Made by a program: the position numbers and the translations under genes
NCBI GenBank assembly: GCA_963728985.1
Contig: CAVSME010000006.1
Location: 620,001-684,000, forward strand
Length of the DNA stretch: 64,000 bases
Direction of reading: 5' to 3'
Origin: DASXAI01 sp963728985
Lineage (GTDB): Bacteria; Actinomycetota; Acidimicrobiia; Acidimicrobiales; Ilumatobacteraceae
Shown: positions 55,259 to 62,627 of the stretch, piece after piece
Layout of the letters: every line of letters begins with the position of its first letter
Position numbering within the stretch: the stretch's first letter is position 1
Notes under the pieces: generated by a model
What the model was told of the DNA's origin: nothing
Seen by the model: only the letters and a program-made list of their open reading frames with translations
Databases searched by the model: none

Positions 55259-55501
55259 ATGCCGTGGTGTGACGAGTGCTCGAAGTACTGGACCTACAGC
55301 TCGGTCGAGACCGACGGCACATGCCCCACCTGTGGCCGCCAGGTGGCGACGCCCGAACGCCAGGCGAGCGCCGACACCCTGGATCTCCACGAGCTGGCCG
55401 GCGAGAAGGCCAAGGTGCCATGGCACTTCAAGCTGATGGTCGTGGCTCTCGTCATCTACCTCGGCTGGCGCTTCATCCAGCTCATCGGGTTGCTGGTCTA
55501 A
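55259..55501 (+). CDS. Small zinc-ribbon, single-pass membrane protein
   Basis: 80 residues. CDECSKYW and CPTCGRQV supply a CxxC...CxxC zinc ribbon (Cys at about 4, 7, 21, 24), a charged middle, then one hydrophobic segment FKLMVVALVIYLGWRFIQLI (about 58-77). The topology would put the zinc ribbon in the cytoplasm. ATG 55259 has GGGGAG 9 bp upstream; longer frames run through the repeat. Function unknown; such proteins are frequent beside accD-like genes in this lineage. Its 3' end overlaps the convergent YceI-like gene by 4 bp. Confidence 0.82.
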   Translation: MPWCDECSKYWTYSSVETDGTCPTCGRQVATPERQASADTLDLHELAGEKAKVPWHFKLMVVALVIYLGWRFIQLIGLLV

Positions 55502-56256
55502 CTCTTCGAGAAGACCAGTAGGAACTCGATCACGCCGTTGTCCTGGGTGGTCACCGCCGCGGTGCTCGGGTTGTTGATCTGGTAGTCGGAGAACTTCACC
55601 GGGATCGTGCCGCTCACCTCGATGTTGGCCCCGTTGCGCCGGGCGGTCAGGGCGGCGTCGACGCTCTTGGTCACGCCGTGCAGGGTGAGGTCGCCCGTGG
55701 CGGTGTAGGTGACCTCGGTCTTGTCGGCGGGCAGGGCGCCGAGGTCGATGGGCTTGGTGAGCTTGAACGTGGCCGTCGGGAACTGCGCCGTGTTCATGAT
55801 GCGGCCCTGGAACTGGCTGTCGCGCTGGCTCTCGTCGCTCTTCACGGTGGTCAGATCGACGGTGAAGGACCCGTCGGCGACCGACGTGCCCGTGATGGTG
55901 AGCGAACCGGTGACGCCGCTGGTGCGGCCGACGGCGTCGGTGTCCTGGCCGAACAGCACCTCCTTCACCCGGTAGCCGGCCTGCGATCCGCTGGCCACGG
56001 TCCACGTCCCGTCGATGCTGCCCGAGGGGTCCGCGCCGCTCGCCGCCGCGGTCGTGGCGGGATCGGCTGTCCCGGCGCCGGATGCCGCCGTGGTACTCGT
56101 ACCCGCGTTGGCATCGATGTTCTCGAAGGTGAGCTTGGGGGCCGGATCGGCCTGGATGAAGTGGATGTAGATGAACGGGCCAGCGATGGCCGCGATCACG
56201 ATGAGCAGCACGCCGCCCCCGAGGAACCACGGCCACTTGCGTCGCCTGGTCGTCAT
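55498..56256 (-). CDS. YceI-like domain protein with N-terminal membrane anchor
   Basis: 252 residues. A basic N-terminus (TTRRRKWPW) and hydrophobic segment FLGGGVLLIVIAAIAGPFIY (about 10-30) anchor it. A Thr/Ala-rich linker (about 50-80) leads to a YceI lipocalin-like domain: GTWTVASGSQAGYRVKEVLF (about 84-103), SVADGSFTVDLTTVKSDESQ (about 124-143), GDLTLHGVTK and KFSDYQINNP. YceI proteins bind isoprenoid-type lipids in some bacteria; the ligand here is unknown. ATG 56256 is divergent from the next gene across a 135-bp region with four CTGTGAG-type boxes. Confidence 0.87.
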   Translation of the reverse strand: MTTRRRKWPWFLGGGVLLIVIAAIAGPFIYIHFIQADPAPKLTFENIDANAGTSTTAASGAGTADPATTAAASGADPSGSIDGTWTVASGSQAGYRVKEVLFGQDTDAVGRTSGVTGSLTITGTSVADGSFTVDLTTVKSDESQRDSQFQGRIMNTAQFPTATFKLTKPIDLGALPADKTEVTYTATGDLTLHGVTKSVDAALTARRNGANIEVSGTIPVKFSDYQINNPSTAAVTTQDNGVIEFLLVFSKS

Positions 56257-56300
56257 CGTCCTAGCCTCGTCGAGGAGACTGGCGCTGTGGTGCACACCTC

Positions 56301-56356
56301 CTGTGAGCCAGCTGTGAGAGCCGGGAACTCACAGGTAGCTCCGCGTCGTTTCACAG
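56301..56356. promoter_or_regulatory. Cluster of CTGTGAG / CTCACAG boxes between divergent envelope-protein genes
   Basis: CTGTGAG at 56301-56307 and 56312-56318, its complement CTCACAG at 56328-56334, and TCACAG at 56351-56356. The sites lie between the YceI-like gene (start 56256, minus) and the unknown membrane protein (start 56392, plus). A related AGCTGTGAG box lies upstream of the M1 protease gene. Candidate binding sites of one regulator. Confidence 0.5.
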
Positions 56357-56391
56357 GCCGATGCCAATCGTCGAGTGTGGGGTAGCGAGCC

Positions 56392-57720
56392 GTGACCTCG
56401 AGGCGTAGCCCGGCCGGGAGGCCGGGACGGAAGTCGGCGGACCGCATCGAGCGGCGGCGAGCAGCCACCGATCGACGCCGGGAACAGCAGCGTCGAGCGT
56501 CGCGGGCTGAGCAGCGCTGGCGCCGGCAGCGGCGCAGCCGGATCATCGCCATCGTCGCCGCCGGGGTGCTCGTCGTCGGTGCCGTCACGTTCGCGGTCGT
56601 GCGCACGGTCGGCGGCGGCGGCTCGCCAGAAGAGCTGACCCTCCTGTCGCCCACGGTCGCGGTCGGAGACGCTCTGGTGACGATCAACACGCCACCTACT
56701 ACGTACAACCTGACGTACAAGATTGACACCTACGGCGACGAGGGGCAGTCGACGGCCACCGAGGACGTCACGGTGCAGCGGCCCTTCGACGGTGCCGTCG
56801 TGTCGAAGGACGGCGCCCCGCCCGGCGGGACCGAGCAGTGGCACGCGCTGAGCAACCTCGGGATCTACTCCGACACGACGGCCAACACGGGCACGACCGG
56901 CGATCAGTCGGGCAGCACGACGCAGGTGCAGAAGGCGCTCCCACAAGCGGCCCTCGGCGACTTCCGGCTCGACGCCACGCTCGACGATCTCATCACCGCC
57001 GGCACCTTCGTGCGGGCCGAGACGCGCGCCGTGCTCGGGCGCAACTGCCAGGTGTACCGCACCGGACAACCGCTCGAGTCCTTCGGTACGAAGGCGCCCA
57101 CCGATTCCGATTACGCCGACGCCTGCATCGACGATGCCGGGCTGATGCTGGAAGAGGTCTCGGTGCAGGGCGGCAAGCTCAGCGAGCGGATCATCGCCAC
57201 GCAGATCACCACGCAGCCGGCCATCACCGACACGACGTTCGCCATCACGGGCACGCCGATGCCGCTGGCCAGCGGCGGCACCGAGCTCAACCAGATCGAC
57301 GCGTCGGCGGTGCCGGTGCCGGGCTACTGGGTGCTCGACGCGCCGCCCGCGGGCTACCAGCTCCAGGGGCGCTACAACCTGCGCCACGCCGCCAACCCCA
57401 CGACGGACGCGTCGGGCACCACGACGACGACCGCCGCCGGCACGGCACCCACGATCGTCGACAGCTATGTGGACGTCTACGTCAACGCCGACAAGGCGAT
57501 CATCGTGACGCAGGGTCCGTCGACGGGCGAGCCGTCCACCCAGACGACCGGCGGCATCACCGGTGACGTGGGCACGCTCGGGTCAACCACCGCCGTGGCC
57601 GGACTCACCGGGAGCACGCTCGTGGCCCACCCGGCCAATCCCGCCGGCTGGTACGTGCACGTGTCGGGCACGGTGCCGCTGGCCACCGTGCAACAAGTGG
57701 CCCAGTCGCTGCACGCGTGA
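56392..57720 (+). CDS. Membrane-anchored exported protein of unknown function
   Basis: 442 residues, not recognised. The first 50 residues are extremely Arg-rich (RRRAATDRRREQQRRASRAE), followed by one hydrophobic segment IIAIVAAGVLVVGAVTFAVV (about 51-70). The rest is predicted to be extracytoplasmic. A beta-rich region (about 90-300) contains two cysteines (GRNCQVYR, DACIDD), and its spacing vaguely recalls LolA/RseB-like lipid-binding folds, but no family can be asserted. A Thr-rich stretch SGTTTTTAAGTAPT (about 342-355) resembles linkers of other exported proteins here. The start is a GTG at 56392. Its divergent partner is the YceI-like gene, so a joint role in lipid handling at the envelope is conceivable. 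Confidence 0.75.
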   Translation: MTSRRSPAGRPGRKSADRIERRRAATDRRREQQRRASRAEQRWRRQRRSRIIAIVAAGVLVVGAVTFAVVRTVGGGGSPEELTLLSPTVAVGDALVTINTPPTTYNLTYKIDTYGDEGQSTATEDVTVQRPFDGAVVSKDGAPPGGTEQWHALSNLGIYSDTTANTGTTGDQSGSTTQVQKALPQAALGDFRLDATLDDLITAGTFVRAETRAVLGRNCQVYRTGQPLESFGTKAPTDSDYADACIDDAGLMLEEVSVQGGKLSERIIATQITTQPAITDTTFAITGTPMPLASGGTELNQIDASAVPVPGYWVLDAPPAGYQLQGRYNLRHAANPTTDASGTTTTTAAGTAPTIVDSYVDVYVNADKAIIVTQGPSTGEPSTQTTGGITGDVGTLGSTTAVAGLTGSTLVAHPANPAGWYVHVSGTVPLATVQQVAQSLHA

Positions 57721-57733
57721 CAGTCGACGCCGG

Positions 57734-59185
57734 TCAGAGCGCGGCGAGCGGGGGCACGCGGTAGGCGTCGAGCACGCCGTCGATGCGCCGGGCCACGTCG
57801 AGCGCGGTGCGGTCTTCGAAGTACGGCCCGACGACCTGCACGCCCACCGGCAGACCACCCGCCGTCGCGCCGACCGGCGTCACCGTCGACGGCAGGTAGG
57901 CCAGCCCGATGAGGCCGCACCAGCGGATCATCTCGATGGCCGGACGCTCGGCCCCGTCGATCGTCATCGTGCGCTCGGTGATGCCGACGCCGGGTTCGGT
58001 GAGCAGTGCTGCCGTGGGCGTGACCGGGCACAGCAGCGCGTCGTACGTCTCGTGGAAACGAGCCCACTCCTGGCGGATCGCCGATTGCGCCACGCGGGCG
58101 GCGTTCCACTCGACCACGTCGGCGGCGGCGCCCCGCGTGAAGTTCGCCTCCAACGGCTCACCGTCCGGCACCGGTTTCGGCATGGAGCGCCCGACGGCGA
58201 CCGCCGCCGCATCGCCCGAGCCCATGGCCGCGCCGAGCAGGAAGAAGTACGTGCGCAGGGCGGCCTCGACGTCGATGTCGGGACGGGCCTCGTCGACCTT
58301 GGCGCCGGCATCGACGAGCTGATCGACGGCGTGCTGCAGCACGGCTCGTACCTCAGAGTCGACGGCCAGCGACGCGTCGTCGAACCAGACGGCGACGCGG
58401 TAGCCCGCCAACGAGGTGGCGCGCGGTGGCGGCAGCATGGTCCGGGCGCGGGGACCGCCGAGCGTGTTCGGCCCGGCCAGCTCGCCCAGCGCCAACTCCA
58501 GGTCGTCGACGCTGCGGGCCAGCGGACCGATCACGTTGATGTCCACGTCGACGCGGCCGCCGTCGGGGCGATCGAAGTAGCCCGTCCCGGGGACCAGCCC
58601 GAAGCTGGGCTTGTGGCCGTAGACGCCGCTGTGGTGAGCCGGGCCGCGGATGCTGCCGCCGATGTCGGTGCCGGTCTCGAGGGCTGAGAACCCGCACGCG
58701 GTGGCGGCCGCCGCTCCGCCCGACGAGCCGCCGGGCGAGCGGTCCAGGTCCCACGGGTTGCCCGTTGCCCCGAAGAGCTCGTTCCACGTCTGGCCATCGC
58801 CGGACCACAGCGGCAGGTTGGTCTTGGCGAACACGATCGCGCCGGCGTCCTTCAGCCGGGCCACGACGGGAGCGTCGGTGTCGGGGATGCGCGTGGCGTG
58901 GTCCTTCGACCCGCCCGTCGTGCGGATGCCGGCCGTGTCCACCGCGTCCTTCACGCTGATCGGCAAGCCGTGCAGTGGGCCCCACCAGTCGCCTCGGGCC
59001 AATGCCGCGTCGGCCTCGGCGGCCCGCACCCGAGCCCGGTCGACGTCGAGGGTCACCACGGCGTTGACCACGGGGTTCAGCTTCTCGATCCTGGCGACGT
59101 AGGCGTCGAGCAGCTCGACGCTCGACATGCGACGTGAGCGCACCGCGGCCGACAGTTCCGACGCAGTGCTACGAGCGAGGTCCAT
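57734..59185 (-). CDS. Amidase (amidase signature family)
   Basis: 483 residues. The Ser-cisSer-Lys triad is visible: Lys in PISVKDAVDT (about 78), cis-Ser in SPGGSSGGAAAATACG (about 155) and the nucleophile Ser in GTDIGGSIRGPA (about 178). The C-terminus (GLPVGVQVVGPYFEDRTAL) is typical. It hydrolyses an amide to acid and ammonia; the substrate is not defined. GatA is unlikely because no gatB/gatC is adjacent. ATG 59185 is 43 bp downstream of the M1 protease stop on the same strand. Confidence 0.92.
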   Translation of the reverse strand: MDLARSTASELSAAVRSRRMSSVELLDAYVARIEKLNPVVNAVVTLDVDRARVRAAEADAALARGDWWGPLHGLPISVKDAVDTAGIRTTGGSKDHATRIPDTDAPVVARLKDAGAIVFAKTNLPLWSGDGQTWNELFGATGNPWDLDRSPGGSSGGAAAATACGFSALETGTDIGGSIRGPAHHSGVYGHKPSFGLVPGTGYFDRPDGGRVDVDINVIGPLARSVDDLELALGELAGPNTLGGPRARTMLPPPRATSLAGYRVAVWFDDASLAVDSEVRAVLQHAVDQLVDAGAKVDEARPDIDVEAALRTYFFLLGAAMGSGDAAAVAVGRSMPKPVPDGEPLEANFTRGAAADVVEWNAARVAQSAIRQEWARFHETYDALLCPVTPTAALLTEPGVGITERTMTIDGAERPAIEMIRWCGLIGLAYLPSTVTPVGATAGGLPVGVQVVGPYFEDRTALDVARRIDGVLDAYRVPPLAAL

Positions 59186-59228
59186 GGCCGGATCGTAGAA
59201 CGTGACGGCCCGCCGCCCGACCGGGCGT

Positions 59229-60812
59229 TCAGCCGCCGGTGAAGTCGGTGGAACGGATCGTCGGCTTGGACTCCCCGTAGAGCCACTGCTGGAAGTACTG
59301 GTCGAGCAGCGCCAGCTTCGCCCCGGTGAAGCCCGAGCGCCGCTTGGCCAGGTCGATGAACTGCTGCGTCGAGATGTTGCCGTAGGCGAACCGGCGCTGG
59401 ATGAGCTTGGCGAAGTCGAAGAAGGCAGCGTCGCCCACGATCTCGCGGTAGCCCTGCACGGTCATGGCGCCCCGGTCATACGTCGGGAACGTGGAGAAGA
59501 GGTTGGTCGGGTCGCCGGCCAACGTGGCCGGTGCCACCTCCCAGTCCTCGTCCGGGGTGTTGGCATAGAGGTCGTCGAAGATGGCGGCCGGGTCGTCGCC
59601 GCCGTCGGCTTGGAAGTCCCAGTACAGCTCCGTCCAGTTGGCCCAACCCTCGTTGAACCAGATGTCGGCCCACGTCGCCAGCGTCACGCTGTCGCCGACC
59701 CACTGGTGCGCCAGCTCGTGCACTTGCGTCCCCGCGTCCAGCGACGGGTTCCCGCTGGTGAAGCCGCCCGAGTACGCCGGCTTCGTCTGCACCTCGAGGG
59801 CGTAGCCCACGCCGGCGGCGCGATCGACGATGGCGCCGGTGGAGTCGAACGGGTACGGCCCGTAGATGCCGGCCAGGAAGTTGATCTGTGATGCCGCCCG
59901 GTCGAGCGAGCTGTTGATGCTCGCGAGCTGCGCCGCTGTGGCCGTCTTGTCGATGGCGTTGTAGACGGGCAACTTCCGGCCCGTTGCCTGCTGCACCATC
60001 GACGTCTGGGTGAACAGGAAGTCGCCCACCGTCGCGGTGACGAGGTAGGTCGCCGTCGGGTCGTCCTCCTTCCAGTGCCAGCGCACGGTGCCGCCCGGTT
60101 GGGCGGTGCGGTCGACCAGCTCGCCCACGCCGAGCGCCGTCTTCTGCCTGGGCACGGTGATGAACGTGTCGAAGGTGGCCTTGTCGGTCGGGTAGTTGTT
60201 GGACGGGAACCACGCCTGCGAGCCCATCGGCTCGCCGACGACGAAGGCGCCGTCGCACGTCTGGGGCGGGTTGAGCGGGTAGCACGCCGGGATCCAGCCC
60301 TCGATCGAAGTGTCAGGGTCGGTGAACACGCCCGGCGTCCCGGCGTAGTCGACCACGACGGTGAAGGTGTGCCGGGGGATCGGCCACGCCAGCACATGGG
60401 GTCGCACGACCAGCTTCATGGGTTGGGTCACGGAGGGGTCCGAGCTGATCGACGGTTCGGCAGCGGCCGTGCTGAAGTTGGCGGGGCGGCCGTTGACCGT
60501 CACCCTCGACACGTTCAGCGCGCCGGGACCGGTCTGGAAGTCGAGCGTGAACTCCCGCAGGAGCTGGGTAGCGACGGCGGTGATGGTGGTGCGGGCCGAG
60601 ATGAACGTGTTGGCGTCGGGGTCGTAGTTCAGCTCGATCTTGTAGTGGGTGACGTCGTAGCCGCCGTTGCCGAGCTGGGGGAGGAGCGGGTCGCCCAGCG
60701 TCCGTGCCCCGATGAGCGGCCTCGGCAACTCGGCCCCGCTCGGTGCCGCGGTGCCGACCAGCGCTCCCGACACCAAGGCGGCAACGACGGCCACCCGCAC
60801 CAATGCCCGCAT
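59229..60812 (-). CDS. Secreted M1-family (aminopeptidase N-like) zinc metalloprotease
   Basis: 527 residues. A Sec signal peptide (VRVAVVAALVSGALVGTAAPSGA) covers about residues 5-27. The gluzincin motif is complete: VHELAHQW (about 361-368) and the third ligand Glu in IWFNEGWANW (about 384-393), 18 residues after the second His. The canonical exopeptidase GAMEN motif is replaced by GYALEVQT (Glu retained), as in other secreted actinobacterial M1-like proteins. The C-terminal domain is short, so the length is well below 850-residue PepN. It would act outside the cell on peptides. A CTGTGAG-containing inverted repeat lies about 62 bp upstream. Confidence 0.92.
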   Translation of the reverse strand: MRALVRVAVVAALVSGALVGTAAPSGAELPRPLIGARTLGDPLLPQLGNGGYDVTHYKIELNYDPDANTFISARTTITAVATQLLREFTLDFQTGPGALNVSRVTVNGRPANFSTAAAEPSISSDPSVTQPMKLVVRPHVLAWPIPRHTFTVVVDYAGTPGVFTDPDTSIEGWIPACYPLNPPQTCDGAFVVGEPMGSQAWFPSNNYPTDKATFDTFITVPRQKTALGVGELVDRTAQPGGTVRWHWKEDDPTATYLVTATVGDFLFTQTSMVQQATGRKLPVYNAIDKTATAAQLASINSSLDRAASQINFLAGIYGPYPFDSTGAIVDRAAGVGYALEVQTKPAYSGGFTSGNPSLDAGTQVHELAHQWVGDSVTLATWADIWFNEGWANWTELYWDFQADGGDDPAAIFDDLYANTPDEDWEVAPATLAGDPTNLFSTFPTYDRGAMTVQGYREIVGDAAFFDFAKLIQRRFAYGNISTQQFIDLAKRRSGFTGAKLALLDQYFQQWLYGESKPTIRSTDFTGG

Positions 60813-60873
60813 GCCCGGCCTCCCATCGACGCTCGGCGCACGGTATCGCGGCCGGGACGGCGTGCTGGGGGAC

Positions 60874-60891
60874 AGCTGTGAGGCCTCTCAC
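60874..60891. promoter_or_regulatory. AGCTGTGAG box / inverted repeat upstream of the M1 protease gene
   Basis: AGCTGTGAG (60874-60882), with GTGAG (60878-60882) and CTCAC (60887-60891) forming a 5-4-5 inverted repeat. It shares AGCTGTGAG with the divergent promoter at 56311-56318. The repeat lies 13 bp past the SixA-like gene's stop and about 62 bp before the protease start. Confidence 0.45.
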
Positions 60892-60903
60892 CGGGTGCTG
60901 ATG

Positions 60904-61431
60904 TCACGGCCGAGGAGGCCGGGGCAGGAACAACGAGTCGATGCGGGCGGCGTCGGCGTCGAGATCCGGCCACGCGCCGTCGAACGAGAGCGCCACGAGA
61001 GCGCCCGTCGGGACCTTCGCCGCCAGCTGCGCGCGCAAGCCGGCGTCGCCCGAGCCCACGAGGCGCGCGGCGAGATCCTCGATGGCCGGGTTGTGTCCGA
61101 CGACCATCGCGCAGCGGATCGTGCCGTCGAGGGCACGGAGCCGTGCGAGGAGGGTGGCGGCGTTCGCCAGGTACAGCTCGTCGGTCACCTCGATCGTCAC
61201 TCGTTTGGGCAGGGCGGCGCGAACGCCGGCGAGCGTGTCGACGGTGCGCCGCGCCGAGGAGCACAGCACCACATCGGGCCGGTAGTCGGTGCGGTCGAGG
61301 TAGTCACGCAGATGCCGGAGAGCCTTCATGCCCCGGGGCGCGAGGGGCCGATCGCTGTCGGCGAGCGCCGGATCGTCCCACGCTGACTTGGCATGGCGGA
61401 CGAGGAGGAGGTCCCGGCGCATCCTCACCAT
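60904..61431 (-). CDS. SixA-like histidine phosphatase
   Basis: 175 residues of the histidine phosphatase superfamily. The catalytic RHAK motif (LLLVRHAKSAWDDP, about residues 8-21; His about 13) and second His in VVGHNPAIEDLA (about 112-123) are present, with the conserved Arg in SSARRTVDT. SixA removes phosphate from histidine phosphotransfer proteins in E. coli; actinobacterial homologues are of uncertain target. ATG 61431 is used; ATG 61422 (MRRDLLLVRH) is equally plausible. Confidence 0.9.
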   Translation of the reverse strand: MVRMRRDLLLVRHAKSAWDDPALADSDRPLAPRGMKALRHLRDYLDRTDYRPDVVLCSSARRTVDTLAGVRAALPKRVTIEVTDELYLANAATLLARLRALDGTIRCAMVVGHNPAIEDLAARLVGSGDAGLRAQLAAKVPTGALVALSFDGAWPDLDADAARIDSLFLPRPPRP

Positions 61432-61524
61432 GGTCGCGCTGCGCTGCGACGAAGCCTCGCCGATCTGTCACACGCACGTCCGCAATGGCCCACTAGCGCC
61501 GCATTTCGCTGAGGGAGCCAGGCC

Positions 61525-62458
61525 ATGGCCGCTGTCGTGACCCGTCAACTCGGCTCATGCTCGCTCGAGGACCTTGACCTCCGTGCCCCCGCCGCTCGGG
61601 ATGTCGTCGTGCGCATCGAGGCCAGCGGGATTTGCCATAGCGATGTCTCGGTGATGACGGGTGACCTGCCTGTCCGGCTGCCGGTCGTCCTCGGCCACGA
61701 AGGGCGGGCGTGGTCACCGAGGTCGGGGCGGACGTCACGATGCTGCGGGTCGGTGATCGGGTCGTGCTGTCGGCCATCCCGACGTGCGGCATGTGCTAGT
61801 TCTGCGCTCGCGGCGAGCCTCACCTGTGCTCCAACAGCGCGGCCCTTCGCGGGGCGGGCTTCCTCGATGGCTTGACGCCGGTCGGGGGCGCAGCAGGGCT
61901 GGGCACGTTCGCCGATGGCGTGGTCGTCAACGAGCGCGCCGCCGTAGCCGTCCGCAGCGACTTGCCGCCCGAGCAGTTGGCCACGATCGGCTGCGCCGTG
62001 ACCACAGGCGCTGGTTCGGCGATCAACCTGGCGGCGATCGGTCCGGGCGACAGCGTCCTGGTCATCGGGGCCGGGGGGATCGGGCTCTCGGGCATCCAAG
62101 GAGCCCGGCTGCAGGGAGCGTTGCCGATCGTGGCGCTCGATCCGGCGGCCGCCAGCCGCGACGTGGCGATCGCCTGCGGCGCCACGCACGTCTTCGATCC
62201 CAACGCAGATGCCGTCGACGAAGCGCTCATGGAGCTCACGTCGGGCATCGGGTTCGACACCGTGCTGGACTGTGTCGGCTCGTCGGCCACGCTGGACCGA
62301 GCGTGGGCCATGTCCCGTCGCGGCGGGACCATTGTGGAGATCGGCGTACCCGGTCCCCGGTTCAGGTCAACGGCGCTGCGTCCTCGGGACCATGGCGGCT
62401 GGCTTGATCCGCGAGAGCACGGCCGGGATGCCGCCAGTGTCCCGGAGTGCGGCCTACT
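61525..62458 (+). pseudogene. Degraded zinc-type alcohol dehydrogenase
   Basis: Pieces of a class III / mycothiol-type zinc alcohol dehydrogenase in more than one frame. The first (61525 on) has ASGICHSDVSVMTGDLPVRL then VVLGHEG, with zinc ligands. After 61696-61705 one base appears missing, and the frame shifts to GVVTEVGADVTMLRVGDRVV. A TAG (61797-61799) interrupts CGMC-x-FCARGEPHLCS where CAG would be expected. The Rossmann part VLVIGAGGIGLSGIQGARL (from about 62056) is open to about 62350, after which the frame is lost again (VQVN segment in another frame). With three lesions this is a real pseudogene, not one error. It lies next to the tRNA integration site. Confidence 0.88.
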
Positions 62459-62474
62459 AGGGTGGTGTGCTGTA

Positions 62475-62552
62475 CGGGCTGTGGCGCAGTTTGGTTAGCG
62501 CGCTTGACTGGGGGTCAAGAGGTCGCAGGTTCAAATCCTGTCAGCCCGACCA
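62475..62552 (+). tRNA. tRNA-Pro (anticodon GGG)
   Basis: Cloverleaf fits by eye. The acceptor stem CGGGCTG (62475-62481) pairs with CAGCCCG (62542-62548), followed by A73 and an encoded CCA (62550-62552). The D arm is in GCGCAGTTTGGTTAGCGC, the anticodon stem is CTTGA/TCAAG with loop CTGGGGG (U33 then GGG), and the T arm is GCAGGTTCAAATCCTGT. The C1-G72 pair and A73 are proline-specific. It is followed by a hairpin terminator and an integrase gene. Confidence 0.95.
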
Positions 62553-62566
62553 CATATTCCCAGGTC

Positions 62567-62594
62567 AGAGCCGGTTCCGCAAGGGGCCGGCTCT
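62567..62594 (+). terminator. Terminator hairpin after tRNA-Pro
   Basis: AGAGCCGG (62567-62574) and CCGGCTCT (62587-62594), 8-bp perfect stem with a 12-nt loop, starting 14 bp after the tRNA CCA end and followed by CTTCGTTC. It is placed to end the tRNA transcript before the integrase gene. Confidence 0.75.
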
Positions 62595-62606
62595 CTTCGT
62601 TCGAGC

Positions 62607-62627
62607 GATGTATGCAGGATGTATGCA
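62607..62627. repeat. Tandem GATGTATGCA pair next to the integrase start
   Basis: GATGTATGCA at 62607-62616 and 62618-62627, separated by one base. It covers the candidate ATG of the integrase gene. Short direct repeats near att sites are often integrase arm-binding or regulatory sites; this is inference. Confidence 0.45.
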
